Below are positions 1-10,696 of a stretch of DNA of 64,000 nt, piece by piece. This stretch comes from Cliona cf. orientalis. Taxonomy: Eukaryota; Porifera; Demospongiae; Clionaida; Clionaidae. Below the pieces are notes generated by a model. The model did no database searches. It was not told where the DNA came from and saw only the letters and a program-made list of their open reading frames with translations. Within the stretch, counting starts at the first letter, position 1; each line of letters begins with the position of its first letter. Made by a program: the position numbers and the translations under genes. The stretch lies in contig OZ005699.1 of the NCBI GenBank assembly GCA_963930775.1, positions 5,105,501 to 5,169,500 on the forward strand. The letters run 5' to 3'.

Positions 1-2477
1 ATGGGCGCAAGATCTCTGTTCTTTCTCTCACTATTGGGTTGACTATGCAAATAAAGCCATGCCCTCATTAGCTCGTTCTGGCTAACCATGGCAAATGAGC
101 AGTTTCAGATCAAACAACGATGAGGAACTTCCGTAAGGGAGCAAATTTTGGAGGCCAGAAAATTAGTAGTAGCCACCAGTATCGACAGTTCTCTGAGCTG
201 AGCGCTGTATGCACCGGTGCGCGGGCGCCACTGATTTCGGTCACATGACTGCAGTACTATTATACGAGTATGCGCAATATGGCGTATCAGAGATGACTTG
301 TGCAAAATAAGCTGAATAAATCCACGATTTAAACACAAAAGTAGTGTACTATGGATGTATAATCAACAAAATGGAGTGGATTTATATTTTTAAGATGGGA
401 GGTCGAAGCAGTCTTGAGATAGCCCTGGAAAAGATTAAAAAAAGATTGACAATTTGCACCTTTTCCAAAAGACAAAAACAGCTAAACATGTACCTGATTG
501 TATCCATGGATGTTTTGGGGGTTGATAGATAGGTATCCTGGTGCAGATTACAAATAACATGAAAGTTAAAAATCTAGAAATTTATTTGCTTTGAGATGTT
601 TGCTTTTTGTAATGTATTGCACATATGGCATATCTGGGCCATCCCCACAAGTTTATAGAGTCAGTAGACTCTATGATAAACAATATGACATGCTGAGAAT
701 TGCCGTACACAGTGGTACACAGCACTGCGTACGACAATTCTACACTAAACAAAGATTGGATCTTCTAGATAACAGACACATAAATGCCTTGTCAAAAGCC
801 ATAATGGCTCTTACTGGATAGCCAGAGGTAAGCAAGTCAAAACATGATCACGCTTAAGTTTATATACATGTATACAAGGCTCTCTTTGGGAAAAAGCTAA
901 GAGTGAGCCAGATCAAAACATTTTGTTCTGTTTGTACCTTACTATATATACTCTAGATACAAGCCATAATAATAATTATTATTATTATTTATTATAAATA
1001 ATTATAATAATAATTATTGTGAACTTCTGAATCAGAGTTTGGTGCTGATTTTGAGCTAGCATCCCTTTATGGGCAATAAAATCAATGTTACATATCAGGG
1101 TTTTGTCAGGGGGAGATGCACCCCAGGAAAATGGAGGCTGCTTCTGATGACTTCTGACCACATACTCATTTTGGTTTATTAGTGCATGTACAACTATCAC
1201 ATTTTTTGTAAGCAAAGCCACCAAGTTAGAACTTTTAGTGCATTAGCACAATAAGCTCTTGTTTTGCCGAAAACACCAGTTTTGGCATCATTTGCTGATT
1301 CTAAGCTTCTCACTTTTCCATGCTAGTGGTAGCATGTAAATAGAGAATGTTGTGTGCCGCCCGCTACATATGGCAGAGCACAAAATACAAAATAACAGCC
1401 GGCTATCAGCCATTTTCCGTGCATTTCAACCAGATGGCCGCTTAAGTTACTTTTTGGTTGGTCACAGTGTCCAGGCAAAAAGTTTCAAAAGCTATATAAC
1501 TACCTGTATGGTTTGGATAGAAATATTTCTACAGTCAATCAGAATTGTATCCTACTTTTTATGTCAAAAAGATGAACAAACGAGCTCCTATATGGTCATT
1601 CTTGCTGTTCGTTCGATCACTCAGTACCCAAACACGGTAAGTCAAAGTGCAATTGTTGTGGAAGATGTCCACGTGTACCTGTGGTTAAACTAATTGACCT
1701 TGCTTGTGGTTTCCTAGTACAGCCCCCTAGCACTTGTACTCCCAGTTGTACAAGCATGGACTAGAGATAGCAAGGGATCTGGACTCAGTGGCATGTCCTA
1801 GCAAATGGAATAAATGACCAATTAACTTGGGAATTAGTTGGCCATCATGGCCACCCATTTTGAAAACCTTATTTTGTCCTCTGATATGGTACGTACTTAT
1901 TACTAATCCTCTACGCATGCACTACAGTGTACCAATTGCAATAATTGTCGACACTAATACTAGTCACTGCCGTCTTCCTTGCTCGCTGGCGAGCTTTCGA
2001 CAGATGAAGCCAATGACAGTGCATGGCTTCTTTTCAAATCTAAGGGATGGTATGTATGGATAGCTATACATGTAGATCCAACAAGACGACTGCTTGAATA
2101 ATTCATCACTGATTGGAGCACAGTGGCAGATAAGCTTCTTGGATGTATTTTCTTGTTGTTGCTATGAGGCCATTGGTGCTATCCCTACTTCGAATCGTCT
2201 AGATAGAAAAAATGGCAAATCCAACATACCCACTCGCAAAATGCACTGCACACACCCACGAAAAAAAAATCGCTGTCACGATAACACAAAACTAGCATGC
2301 CACAGACGTGCACTACAAAGTGGAGTGGATTTATACTCAAAGTAAGGTGAGTGGTCCAGGAGTCTTGAGTTAGTCTTGGAAATGAAAAGAAAGAATGACA
2401 AAATACACCAGTTTTACAATTTTTAAAAACGGCTAGTTCAGGTATACATGGATGTTTAAGGGCTTGATAGATAGATG
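1..2477. other. Gene-free stretch, no coding signal
   Basis: I see no convincing exon here on either strand. The open frames are short and lack flanking splice sites or recognisable motifs. An AT-rich imperfect palindrome of AATAAT/ATTATT words lies at about 966-1,018. The segment at about 1,260-1,370 resembles part of a dispersed repeat seen more fully at 28.8-29.0, 33.0-33.4 and 47.5-48.0 kb. That repeat shares the word AAGCTTCT and a GAAAACACCAGTTTTGGC-like stretch. The segment at about 1,985-2,050 resembles the other half of the same repeat. Confidence 0.5.
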
Positions 2478-2955
2478 TACCGTATAGCGGGAAATTTTCG
2501 TATGGTGCTAATTCTCATAATATATTTCGTATGCTCCATCCCTAATATGAAAATAAAAACCGCGAAAATTTGAACATACGAATTTATTTTTCCTTTCACG
2601 CGTGACACTTGACCTATACGCCTACCATGGCCACACGCAGTTGCTAGTGGCAGGTGCTAAATGCAAGGCTAGCTCACTGAACGATATCTCTTTATCAGTT
2701 CTTTGCCAAGGTGTCGAAATAGAGTGACCTTTCTGATTCAAGTGGACCACTATCAGCATCGATTACGATCAAGGAAGCCAGTGATGCTAGCATTACTGTA
2801 TACTGCACGTAAGTATGAGCGCTATCAGCTGCGCATGTGCGCAATCTCCCGCAGCAAGCATGCGAAATTAAAAAAATATAAAAATTTATTCTAAGGGTGT
2901 TTTGGTCAATCATGAATACGAAAATTAGCACCAATGAAAAATTCCGCTATACAGT
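2478..2955. mobile_element. Miniature inverted-repeat element, family D
   Basis: The ends are inverted copies of each other: TACCGTATAGCGGGAAATTT at the left and a matching AAATTCCGCTATACAGTA at the right. Just inside, TGGTGCTAAT faces ATTAGCACCA. It carries no transposase-like frame, so it looks like a non-autonomous miniature element. Family D, with CGTATGGCGGRTAATTTTCG-type ends, recurs at 5,750-6,197 and 27,672-27,868, and as fragments near 3,717, 13,985, 22,545, 34,352, 36,040, 39,765 and 52,640. Confidence 0.65.
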
Positions 2956-4084
2956 ATTCTGGCATAGATCATAAATATATGAGTTAAAAATCTTAAAACT
3001 ATATCTGCTCTGAGTAATTAATGTTTTGTTTTGTATTACATACAGGTCTTAGAGGTCATCCCTACTAACAGAGCCTACCGACTAAGACAGTAGGCCCCCC
3101 TCCCGGCTTTTCTGTGAGTAACACTGAAACATGTAGCTAATGCCAAGCAATGTGCCAAGGATTTAGTGCTCTATGTGCATGCTGTTTTTATCATCTCTCC
3201 ATGACTCTCTTCTTTAGGTGTACTATGCTTACAAGATTTACCTTCTACAATACTACAGCAAGTATGCAGGTATGCATACGAAGGCAGCTGCTTAAATTGG
3301 AGCAGCAGAGAGGCTCTCCCTCATCTCCCTGCTTGCATAGTATGTACATGTACATATATGTACCTGGAGCATTTTTGCCTCCTCATTCTTCTTGAAAGAG
3401 ATCACTTCACTTCCCACAATCGGTGCACAATCATCAAGAGTAAACACATTGCGTATAAATGGATCTGTTTCTCCCTACATATGTGTGCACATAATAACGT
3501 AAATCTACACTGTACGTGTACATTAGTAGGTAGTATTCCCTCCTGGCATCAAATGAGACCAACCTTGATTAATGATATCAAAAAAATTACTGGGCACTAC
3601 CGTACTTCCAAAATTCGACCCTTCTAAGTATTCAGTACCCTTTACGAAAAAAATTATTTTCAGCATAGATCGTCGTGCATACATGCTACAAATGGTAGCA
3701 GAATGTACACACAGATACCGTGTGGCGAGTAATTTCGTGGGGGCTAATTTTCATGGAAAGTAGGATAAAAGGCCCTCAAAATCTACTGCTGTTGACGACA
3801 TCCCTATTAAAAAGTTTCAAAGTACCTAAAACCTGGTTGAACCCCTGAACTGAGTGATGCCCATGACAAATCAAAGATTGGTATATCGAGTCTGAATCAG
3901 AGCTGGGCATCCTAGATGCTGTGATAATCTAATCAGAAAATATACAAAGTTGCAAAGGCGGGATTCAGGGCGAAATTGAGGGCCTTTCAGAGAGAAAAAT
4001 TAAGAGATGAATTTTTCTGCAGCCTTGATGTGAATTACCAACACGAGTAAGCTATTCAGGATGATTAATGGTAGTATAATTAAT
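2956..4084. other. Gene-free stretch with a half family D end
   Basis: No exon is supported. A single family D end lies at about 3,717-3,765, with ACCGTGTGGCGAGTAATTT and then GGGGCTAATTTTC, and no matching partner end nearby, so it is a fragment. Otherwise the stretch is AT-rich with short open frames that show no known motif. Confidence 0.45.
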
Positions 4085-5075
4085 GACTCAACTAACTCCA
4101 GCTTTCACCGAAGAATAAAGGAGCAGTATGCCAAACTCATAGAATATACATCCACTGGCCCTGAATCCATCACCATTTTACATGCGGAAGTATCCAAAGT
4201 CATCCAGTCACTTTAAACTAATAAGGCTGCAGGTGCAGATGCAATAGACCCAGAGCATCTGATTTATGATGGGGAATCTCTCACTACACACCTACATGTA
4301 ATAGCTCTCTTTAATGCAGTGATCATGGCACCATGCACACATCCTTAAAGCCTTCCAACTTAGTCTGGCAAGGAAGGTATTCAATACAGTACGGCATGAA
4401 GATCTACTTGTAAAAATCAACCAAAAGGATACATGTAGCTAAACTGCCAACATCTAGCAAAAACTGACATGAAAGCTTGCGAAACGATGGTAAAACTGCT
4501 CGATTTTTCAGTGAATACGTTTCATCATGTTTATCTCTGTTTTAGTTAATGTCCAGAGCTCTGCTCCATACAAAAGGATGGGAATGCATAGGGAGTTATA
4601 GAGTCTATAAGATGTTACAGGATGTAGGGATCCAAATCTGAAGCCATAGTAGTTTAGTGCAAAGAACGCACTCCTTCCTGATATGCATCTCTCAGACGTG
4701 CGGTGAACAGAGGTATGGTGTACACTCCGCAGAATACCCAGATGATGTTGTTCATCTACCGCTTTGATGACCTGATCACCCAGCAGCCACTTTCTTGATG
4801 TTCGTTCTCTTATCCTGACTTTGGTGTTCTCACCAAGCACCATTGCAACAGATTTATCCGTACTGCCAATTGTTGGATACAATATCCAGCATTTGCTGAA
4901 GCTCAAGAGGTAAGGTGGTAATGTAGGGCAAGATCATCAGCATACAGTATATAGGAGCCCCACAGTAGATCCCATTAACTGCAACACCAAGACCGGACTC
5001 AGTCAGAATGTCCCGAAATTCGTCTATGAAAGGATGGGGGAGACGACTCCTCCTTGCTGGACTCCTTATTGTTAT
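4085..5075. pseudogene. Decayed non-LTR retrotransposon reverse transcriptase, internally inverted
   Basis: The plus strand at about 4,085-4,440 reads like the front of a LINE reverse transcriptase, including NKAAGADAI and ARKVFNTVRHEDLL. Those are typical of fingers/palm motifs just before the catalytic blocks. The minus strand from about 5,075 down to 4,508 reads like the following part: GVQQGGVVSPIL, then a frameshifted YADDL-like catalytic box, then GRSAFFALNYYGFRFGSL and LLYGAELWTLTKTE, as in the thumb region. Stops and frameshifts interrupt both parts. The second part is reversed relative to the first, which fits either twin-priming during insertion or a later inversion. The LINE clade cannot be fixed from this much sequence. 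It cannot make a working enzyme. Confidence 0.75.
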
Positions 5076-5749
5076 TGAAAGCTGCTTTGACTATTTACCA
5101 TTCCAGAGGACAGAACTAGTGTATGTAGTGTACCATTTGCTAAGGGCCACACGTAGTGTTTTGCAAAAACACTGCTCTTTTGATAAGTCAACAAAGCACT
5201 GGCACAAGCGGCTCCTTGGACAGAACCGCTGTGCACAAATTAAAGTCGGCCATAACTCTGGCCCCGAACAGAATTATCTGCCCTATGGCAATAAGTAAAC
5301 TAACCTCACCACTAACAGTGTCTCTGGATTCCACAGCCCAGAGAAGTCAAGGTTCTACTTACGGGTAACTAAATATCCAAGTGCATATTCCACAATATGG
5401 ATGATTGGCCACATGACCACACTCGTTCAAATTTTATATTATAATATTATATTGTAACAATCCCTGTCAACTTGCACCAAAATGGCACAGTATGGGCGGT
5501 GGAACAAGGTTTGTACATGCCTTGAATGTTCTACAAAAGACTAATATTTATCCATGCCCCACTTTATTGAACCTTCCCTATAGTAATTAAATAAGACCTA
5601 TACGTAAATATTAGTGACTAAGTTCTCGGTTAGAAATCTGTCATACTTGTACATGAAACATAGATTGTGATACACCAACAAGATATATTAATAATAAAAA
5701 GTCAGTTTCAATTACTGAGGTGCTGCAGTCTTTATCAGTGCAAATCTAC

Positions 5750-6197
5750 TACCGTATGGCGGGTAATTTTCGTGGGGTCTAATTTTCGTGGAAAGTCCGA
5801 AAAGGCCCTCAAAATTAATTTTCGTGGTTTTAAATTTCATGACAGCAACCAGTCTAGGGGCGTGGCACTGCTGCATAAGCGATGATGTAATCGATACACG
5901 CGCTCGTGATCTTCTTTGTTACTAAGCCAAACTACAGAGACTTGGACAAAAGGCATGAGATAGAAGAATATTAGTGTTGAAGACGCTGACAGCTGGATGA
6001 CAGTGGCTACTGTTGCTTGCTAACACTGGAAAATGTTGGCCGTGCTGCCACAATGTTTGTGGCCACGCCCATCATCATGGACTCGCATAGTACCACATCA
6101 CTGCATTAATTTTCGTGGGTGGGAAAATTTCGTGACTGCAAGTCAACCACGAAAATTACGAAAATTAGCACCCCACGAAAATTATCCGCCATACGGT
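5750..6197. mobile_element. Complete miniature inverted-repeat element, family D
   Basis: This is the clearest family D copy, about 448 bases. The left end is TACCGTATGGCGGGTAATTT and the right end is its near-perfect inverted copy, ending ATCCGCCATACGGTA. Inside the ends, GTGGGGTCTAATTTTC faces GAAAATTAGCACCCCAC. The terminal TA on each side could be a TA target duplication, as in Tc1/mariner-type elements, but that is inference. No transposase frame is present. Confidence 0.75.
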
Positions 6198-6438
6198 ACG
6201 TCTGACTCCATGTCGGGTTCTTCCTCATAAACCTCTAATTATTATGACAACACCCAGTAAAGCATCATCAACCCCAAAGGAATGCAACACTCGGAAGTTT
6301 AATTATTATTGTGCTCATAAATTGGAGGGGAATCATCATAATCACTAACAACATACTTTACTTCAAGCCAGGACCAAGACCCTCTCTCCCAAGCACTACA
6401 CATCGGACAACAGGAGCACTTGCCGAATACAAATGAAA

Positions 6439-6840
6439 CTAGAGCTCTATAGAGCACATACCCCGCGCGCACATTGCGCAATCTATAGATGTGCTTTTGT
6501 TGCTGCAGCCAAACGAGTGCAATTAGCATTACTGACGACCTTTACCAGTCCATAATATTCAATGTTATGCGCATGAGCAGAAAACATATGCATAATGCAT
6601 TGAATGGGCACTATCGATAGGCGTGGTTACGAAGGCTAACAAAAAGGCACTATTTGTGCCGCTCATGGACCATATCCCTCGATTCGAAACACACTGAAGC
6701 ACGTTTTTCGTCAAATTCGACTGATTCATTGTGCTTACCAGTCGCTCAGGTGCCTATACCTCGAGATATGGCAATTTTTCTGCTAACGACAACGACGACA
6801 CGACCGATTACTTTACCCCTTGCGCATGCGCGCGGGGTAA
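6439..6840. mobile_element. Miniature element, family C
   Basis: One end is CTAGAGCTCTATAGAGCACA followed by TACCCCGCGCGCAC. The other, read inverted, is TTACCCCTTGCGCATGCGC. Both ends therefore carry an ACCCCGCGCGCA-type word in opposite directions. The middle contains an ACG-rich patch and the word GCCATATCTCGAG. At least eight further copies lie in this window, at 15,976, 16,949, 34,060, 34,880, 35,239, 36,521, 43,318 and 47,029, plus a 70-base internal-deletion form at 46,580. Confidence 0.7.
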
Positions 6841-7356
6841 AAATTGCCATTGGAGCACAGCTGGCCGATGTTTCACATGTTCTACTACTTGAAATTTGCA
6901 TGTCAGCGCAACGGTGATGTAGCAGACCTGAACAATCGAGCTATACTGGTACTATTTTGGAAAATTATATTAACGATTAGAAACTACTAAAATCAGCACG
7001 CACACCTTGATTGGCAGACTGCATGATTACATCCAATTTGTACCTATCTCAGCATTTATCAATCAGTTGATGGTCAAGCATGCTTGGAGAGCAATGTGCT
7101 GCACAAGTACCAGTCATTCTTTGTCACAGAAACTTCAAATATTAATGGAACATGGGAGAGAGGCTGATTCAAGATGACATAATAGAATAGAAGAGATCGA
7201 GGGGGAATTAAGAAAAGGGGGAGGTGTAGTCAACCTTGGGTCAGACCGATTAGCAAAAATGTTAACTGTTTTGATTCTGAAGACGTTAGCAACAAATGAG
7301 TAGTTGGAATCCAGCTGCAAGCAACATTGACTGTTGATACTAGTCTAACATAAATA

Positions 7357-7754
7357 CTGCAGAATCCCGCGATTACGCCCCCCCCCCCCCCTTTGTGCAT
7401 GCTAGCATTGGGCAAAAGTGGAGAGGGGGCTTATACTTGGGATCCCAAAATTTCCATGTGACAACCATTACCGACCATTGAATGCCACGTGGGTGCGCGA
7501 TCTTTGTAGTTTCTCCGGCTGTTTGGTGGGCAAAACTCAAGAAAATGATGAAGTAAGGCATAATAAGACACAAATAGCTAGTTTGTAGTTGTGGCTACTG
7601 TTTTTACTTGGCTTATGGTTCGTAATGTCTGCATTTTACAGTCAGAGAGGGGCACCTATACACGAGATAAAACTACCTATGCAAGACCTTGAGCTAAAAA
7701 TGCAGGGGGGGCTTATGCGTGAGGGGGGGGGGCGTAATCGCGGGATTCTACGGT
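7357..7754. mobile_element. Miniature inverted-repeat element, family E
   Basis: The ends are AGAATCCCGCGATTACGCCC and its inverted copy GGCGTAATCGCGGGATTCTA. Long runs of C and G sit just inside the ends. The 350-base interior has no coding potential that I recognise. A second copy, with more decayed ends, lies 210 bases further on at 7,964-8,320. Confidence 0.7.
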
Positions 7755-7866
7755 AATAGTTTTACATGTATAGACACCATGCATTTATACTATTCATATA
7801 GTTTTATATCAATATTACGTAGTTATCATACCTGTGTACATTAATTCTAATGGGTACCAGCAGTAA

Positions 7867-8866
7867 CTATACAGACAGTCTATCCTCGAGTCTTTGAACA
7901 AGTGCTCTTAGCTGTCATCCAAGGCATATTTGCAGGACACATCCATGCTACCTTCCGATAACTACTGTAGAATTCCGCGATTACGCCCCCCTTATGCACG
8001 CTAGCGTTGGGCAAAAGTGGGGAAAGGGCTTATTCGCGGGATCCTTACAATTCCGCGTGACGACCATTACTGACCGTCGATTGCCACGTGGGCGCGCGAT
8101 GTCTATACTTTCTCTGGCTGTTTGCTGGGCAAAACTCAATAAAAACGACAAAATAAGGCATAATATGATCACAAGTAGCTAGTTTGTTAGTTTTAGCTGT
8201 TTTTACTTTGCTTATGGTCTGTAGTGTCTGCATTTTGCTGTCAGAGGGGGGGGACTTATACGCGAGACAAAACTACTTATGCAGGAACTTGAGCTAAAAA
8301 TGCAACGGGATTCTATGGTATTAGCAAATCTTCTTGCATCTGATAACTGCTATGATTTCACCTCCTTGAGCAAGAAGTGAGTTTAGATACCTTCTTTGGG
8401 ACATGCTCTAGAGCCCAGACATTTTCCTTCATCATGTATTCTATCACGTATTCTCTCTCAGCTTGCAAACTTCTATCACTATATCCCTGCATCATTTGTA
8501 GACAAGATGTCCATGGAACTTACTTCAAAAATAGTAGTGGCCATCCTCCCTTAGTTTGCAGCTTGTCCACAATAGATACAACCCTTGCATGCATGATACC
8601 AAATTACAATACACACCCCCCACCCCCCCCCCCCCCCCCAAATAAACAGAATCAGGCATAATAGATCACCATCTGGCACACCTGTCTCCTTTACCTGTCT
8701 CCTATCTTCTATACATGTACACACTATATCAACTGACAGCTTCTTCCTCCTCTATAAATTGGATTTATGGTTTCTGACTTCTCATTTCCTCAGGAAGCAA
8801 AAGCTGTAACCTGATGGGGCGAGAGGATATGGCAAGGGCTAGGTCCTCATGTTCCATGAGGTACAT
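7867..8866 (-). CDS. Candidate four-exon gene for an unrecognised 82-residue protein
   Basis: Coding exons on the minus strand are 8,811-8,866, 8,524-8,583, 8,391-8,478 and 7,867-7,911. All three introns are GT-AG and the frame is kept across every junction: phase 2, phase 2, phase 0. It starts MYLMEHEDLALAIS directly after an in-frame stop, which sets the ATG, and ends with VQRLEDRLSV and TAG. The middle contains LQTKGGWPLLF and then a probable helix with REYVIEYMMKENVWALEHV. No signal peptide or membrane span is evident. I do not recognise the family and assign no function. Intron 3 holds a family E element, and intron 2 is only 45 bases long. The coherent splicing argues for a real gene, but with no homology in hand it stays a candidate. 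Confidence 0.38.
7964..8320. mobile_element. Second family E miniature element, inside an intron
   Basis: It begins TGTAGAATTCCGCGATTACGCC and ends AACGGGATTCTATGGTA, an eroded version of the ends at 7,357-7,754. The interiors of the two copies are closely alike, for example TTTGGTGGGCAAAACTC against TTTGCTGGGCAAAACTC. It lies inside intron 3 of the candidate 82-residue gene. Confidence 0.65.
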
Positions 8867-9064
8867 ATATTAGTCACCACTAGAGACACTGGAGATCTTA
8901 TTGCTATTCAATCTCTGGTAAAAAGTAGACATTGTAGGTTTGTACTCTTAAAGACTGCAGTACCACAGTCAAAACAAAATTAATGTCTGGTTACCACAAC
9001 TTATTATTATGTTCTTGCAGCTAGATACCTGGTACAATGATTCCCCCATCATTGCTCTACACTC

Positions 9065-9176
9065 ACTAAAAATTCCGCGCCCCGCCCACTTCCGGTATGG
9101 ACGTGGCGATTGCCGGTATCGCACACGGTCGAAAATCGGCCGTTTTATGCCTCACTTTGGAGCTCCACCACTTTAG
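9065..9176. promoter_or_regulatory. CpG-rich island between candidate transcription units
   Basis: This short patch is visibly richer in G, C and CpG than the AT-rich DNA on both sides, with CCGCGCCCCGCCCACTTCCG and several CGGC words. It lies about 200 bases upstream of the ATG of the minus-strand 82-residue candidate, so it could be its promoter. On the plus strand a frame starting MDVAIAGIAHGRK at 9,097 runs to a good donor, TTTAG|GTAAGA, at 9,176/9,177. A plus-strand first exon is therefore also possible, although no following exon was found. Assignment as a promoter is inference. Confidence 0.25.
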
Positions 9177-9668
9177 GTAAGAACATAGCTAGGCTTTCTA
9201 ACATTGGATTTCTTTAGAAGGGCTGGCCATGGGGTGCTTATAAATCTATGGCTCTTTGTACCTTTGAGTGGTGGCAATTTGAAAAATGTCAAAATTTAGC
9301 GTTTTGCACAAAATTATCCCTTTTCTCACATATATTATTGGTACTGTGCATAATCCTGATGTATACACAATCAAGTGTACAATCATGTATTCTTTCAAGA
9401 TCAGTCTTACCAGAATATTGAGGGAAAACTAAAGGGATGTGGGACATTAAACTTTATGTTCAAGGCCTATTTTATAAGACAGACAAATGTAGTTTGGATA
9501 AAAAGAGTAGCACATAATATACTTCAGCTTTGCCCAATATTAATTTGGTGGCAAATACAGTTGCACATGCATACTATTAATAATATTATGTGTAATTATT
9601 GTTACCAAAATAATCTATAATTTATGTAAAGGTATCAAATAAAAAACTATGGTATGAAAAACTTGACC

Positions 9669-10160
9669 ACATGCCCGGTAGCTGCATAATGGTTCATATG
9701 GCAAAAGGTCGTCAATATAGTGCATACACAGTCTAAGCCACATTGATGTCGGCACAGAGATGGAGTCTGAGACCGACTCTCAACCTCGACACAGACAATT
9801 TTCAATTGCAGGAGACAAACTCGACAGCACCATACAGCTTCTGAACATCGGGTTGGTCGCAGCATGTGCATGCTATATATAGCGCAAGGCTAGCTTTATT
9901 TATCCACGGGATTAGATCAGCCAAGAGTACGCGTGAAGTTCGGCCGGCGGTACTCGTCAGAGAAAGTAACATTCAGTTTGTAATGTATTCGCTGGATACA
10001 TGAGTCCAATACCCTACATACCAATTTTCAAGTCTCAGAAAGGCTCCACGGAGGCCCTGAATTTTCCAGCAATTACCTCATAGACTACACCATAAGTTTC
10101 ATCATACATTACACTATAATTACCTCACAACCAAAGAAAAGTAATTGCTACTGGGCATGT
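9669..10160 (+). mobile_element. Miniature inverted-repeat element, family B, solo copy
   Basis: The ends are ACATGCCCGGTAGC and its inverted partner GCTACTGGGCATGT. The body includes TATATATAGCGCAAGGCTAGC, GTATTCGCTGGATACATG and CTCCACGGAGGCCCTGAATT, which recur in every B copy: 11.26-12.1, 42.15-42.87, 42.88-43.76 and 54.05-54.53 kb. This copy stands alone. Three of the others lie directly beside family A units. No protein-coding frame is seen. Confidence 0.7.
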
Positions 10161-10174
10161 AATAATTATACATC

Positions 10175-10685
10175 TATACAAGTGTATGTTTGATGTCATA
10201 ATCATGGGATAATGTGACTGAACACTACTAACAGCATGCTATAGTACAATCGAGTGCCAGTTAGTATAGCGCACATGTGCAGATGAAGACCACATCCCTC
10301 ACTGGAAGCCTGATCAAACTCACCATGTAATGGCAAAGTTCTCACTCCGCTCGAACGTCGAATCTACCACCAGACCATGACAAAGAGCAGACATCGCCTT
10401 TCACTTCGCTCGAGGCTCGGTGGCCTGCCGAGCAGGCCTGTCGAAATGTGCGGCGCTTGCGCCGCTCGCTCGAGCTCGAGAATGCATCTCTGTGGCCCCT
10501 AGGCCTTGGCAACCTCGTTTATGCACATGGCACAACAATTCTGACCAATCGTGAGTCTTCTGAACTTGTAGGAGAGCGCATCTTTTATGCCCTCCAGGTT
10601 AGGACACGGACTATATAAGAAAATTGATCGTCTGAAAATTTTTTTTGTTGTATATATATAACAAGTCCGTATGTACATACATTGT
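10175..10685 (+). repeat. Dispersed 510-base repeat, family F, copy 1
   Basis: This stretch is nearly the same as 25,225-25,735. Both share ATGGGATAATGTGACTGAAC, TCGAACGTCGAATCTACC, GGCCTGCCGAGCAGGCCTGT and AAGAAAATTGATCGTCTGAA in the same order and spacing. It contains hairpin-like words such as GGCGCTTGCGCC. A shorter, rearranged relative lies at about 21,430-21,900. The right edge of this copy comes within about a dozen bases of the donor of POLD1 exon 2, so it sits at the very start of that intron. Confidence 0.75.
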
Positions 10686-10696
10686 ATATGGGTTAC

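Noticed and set aside
10499-10696. Continuation of the POLD1 frame into the family F repeat
   Set aside because: It follows a clear donor, and its right part is the dispersed repeat also present at 25.6 kb.
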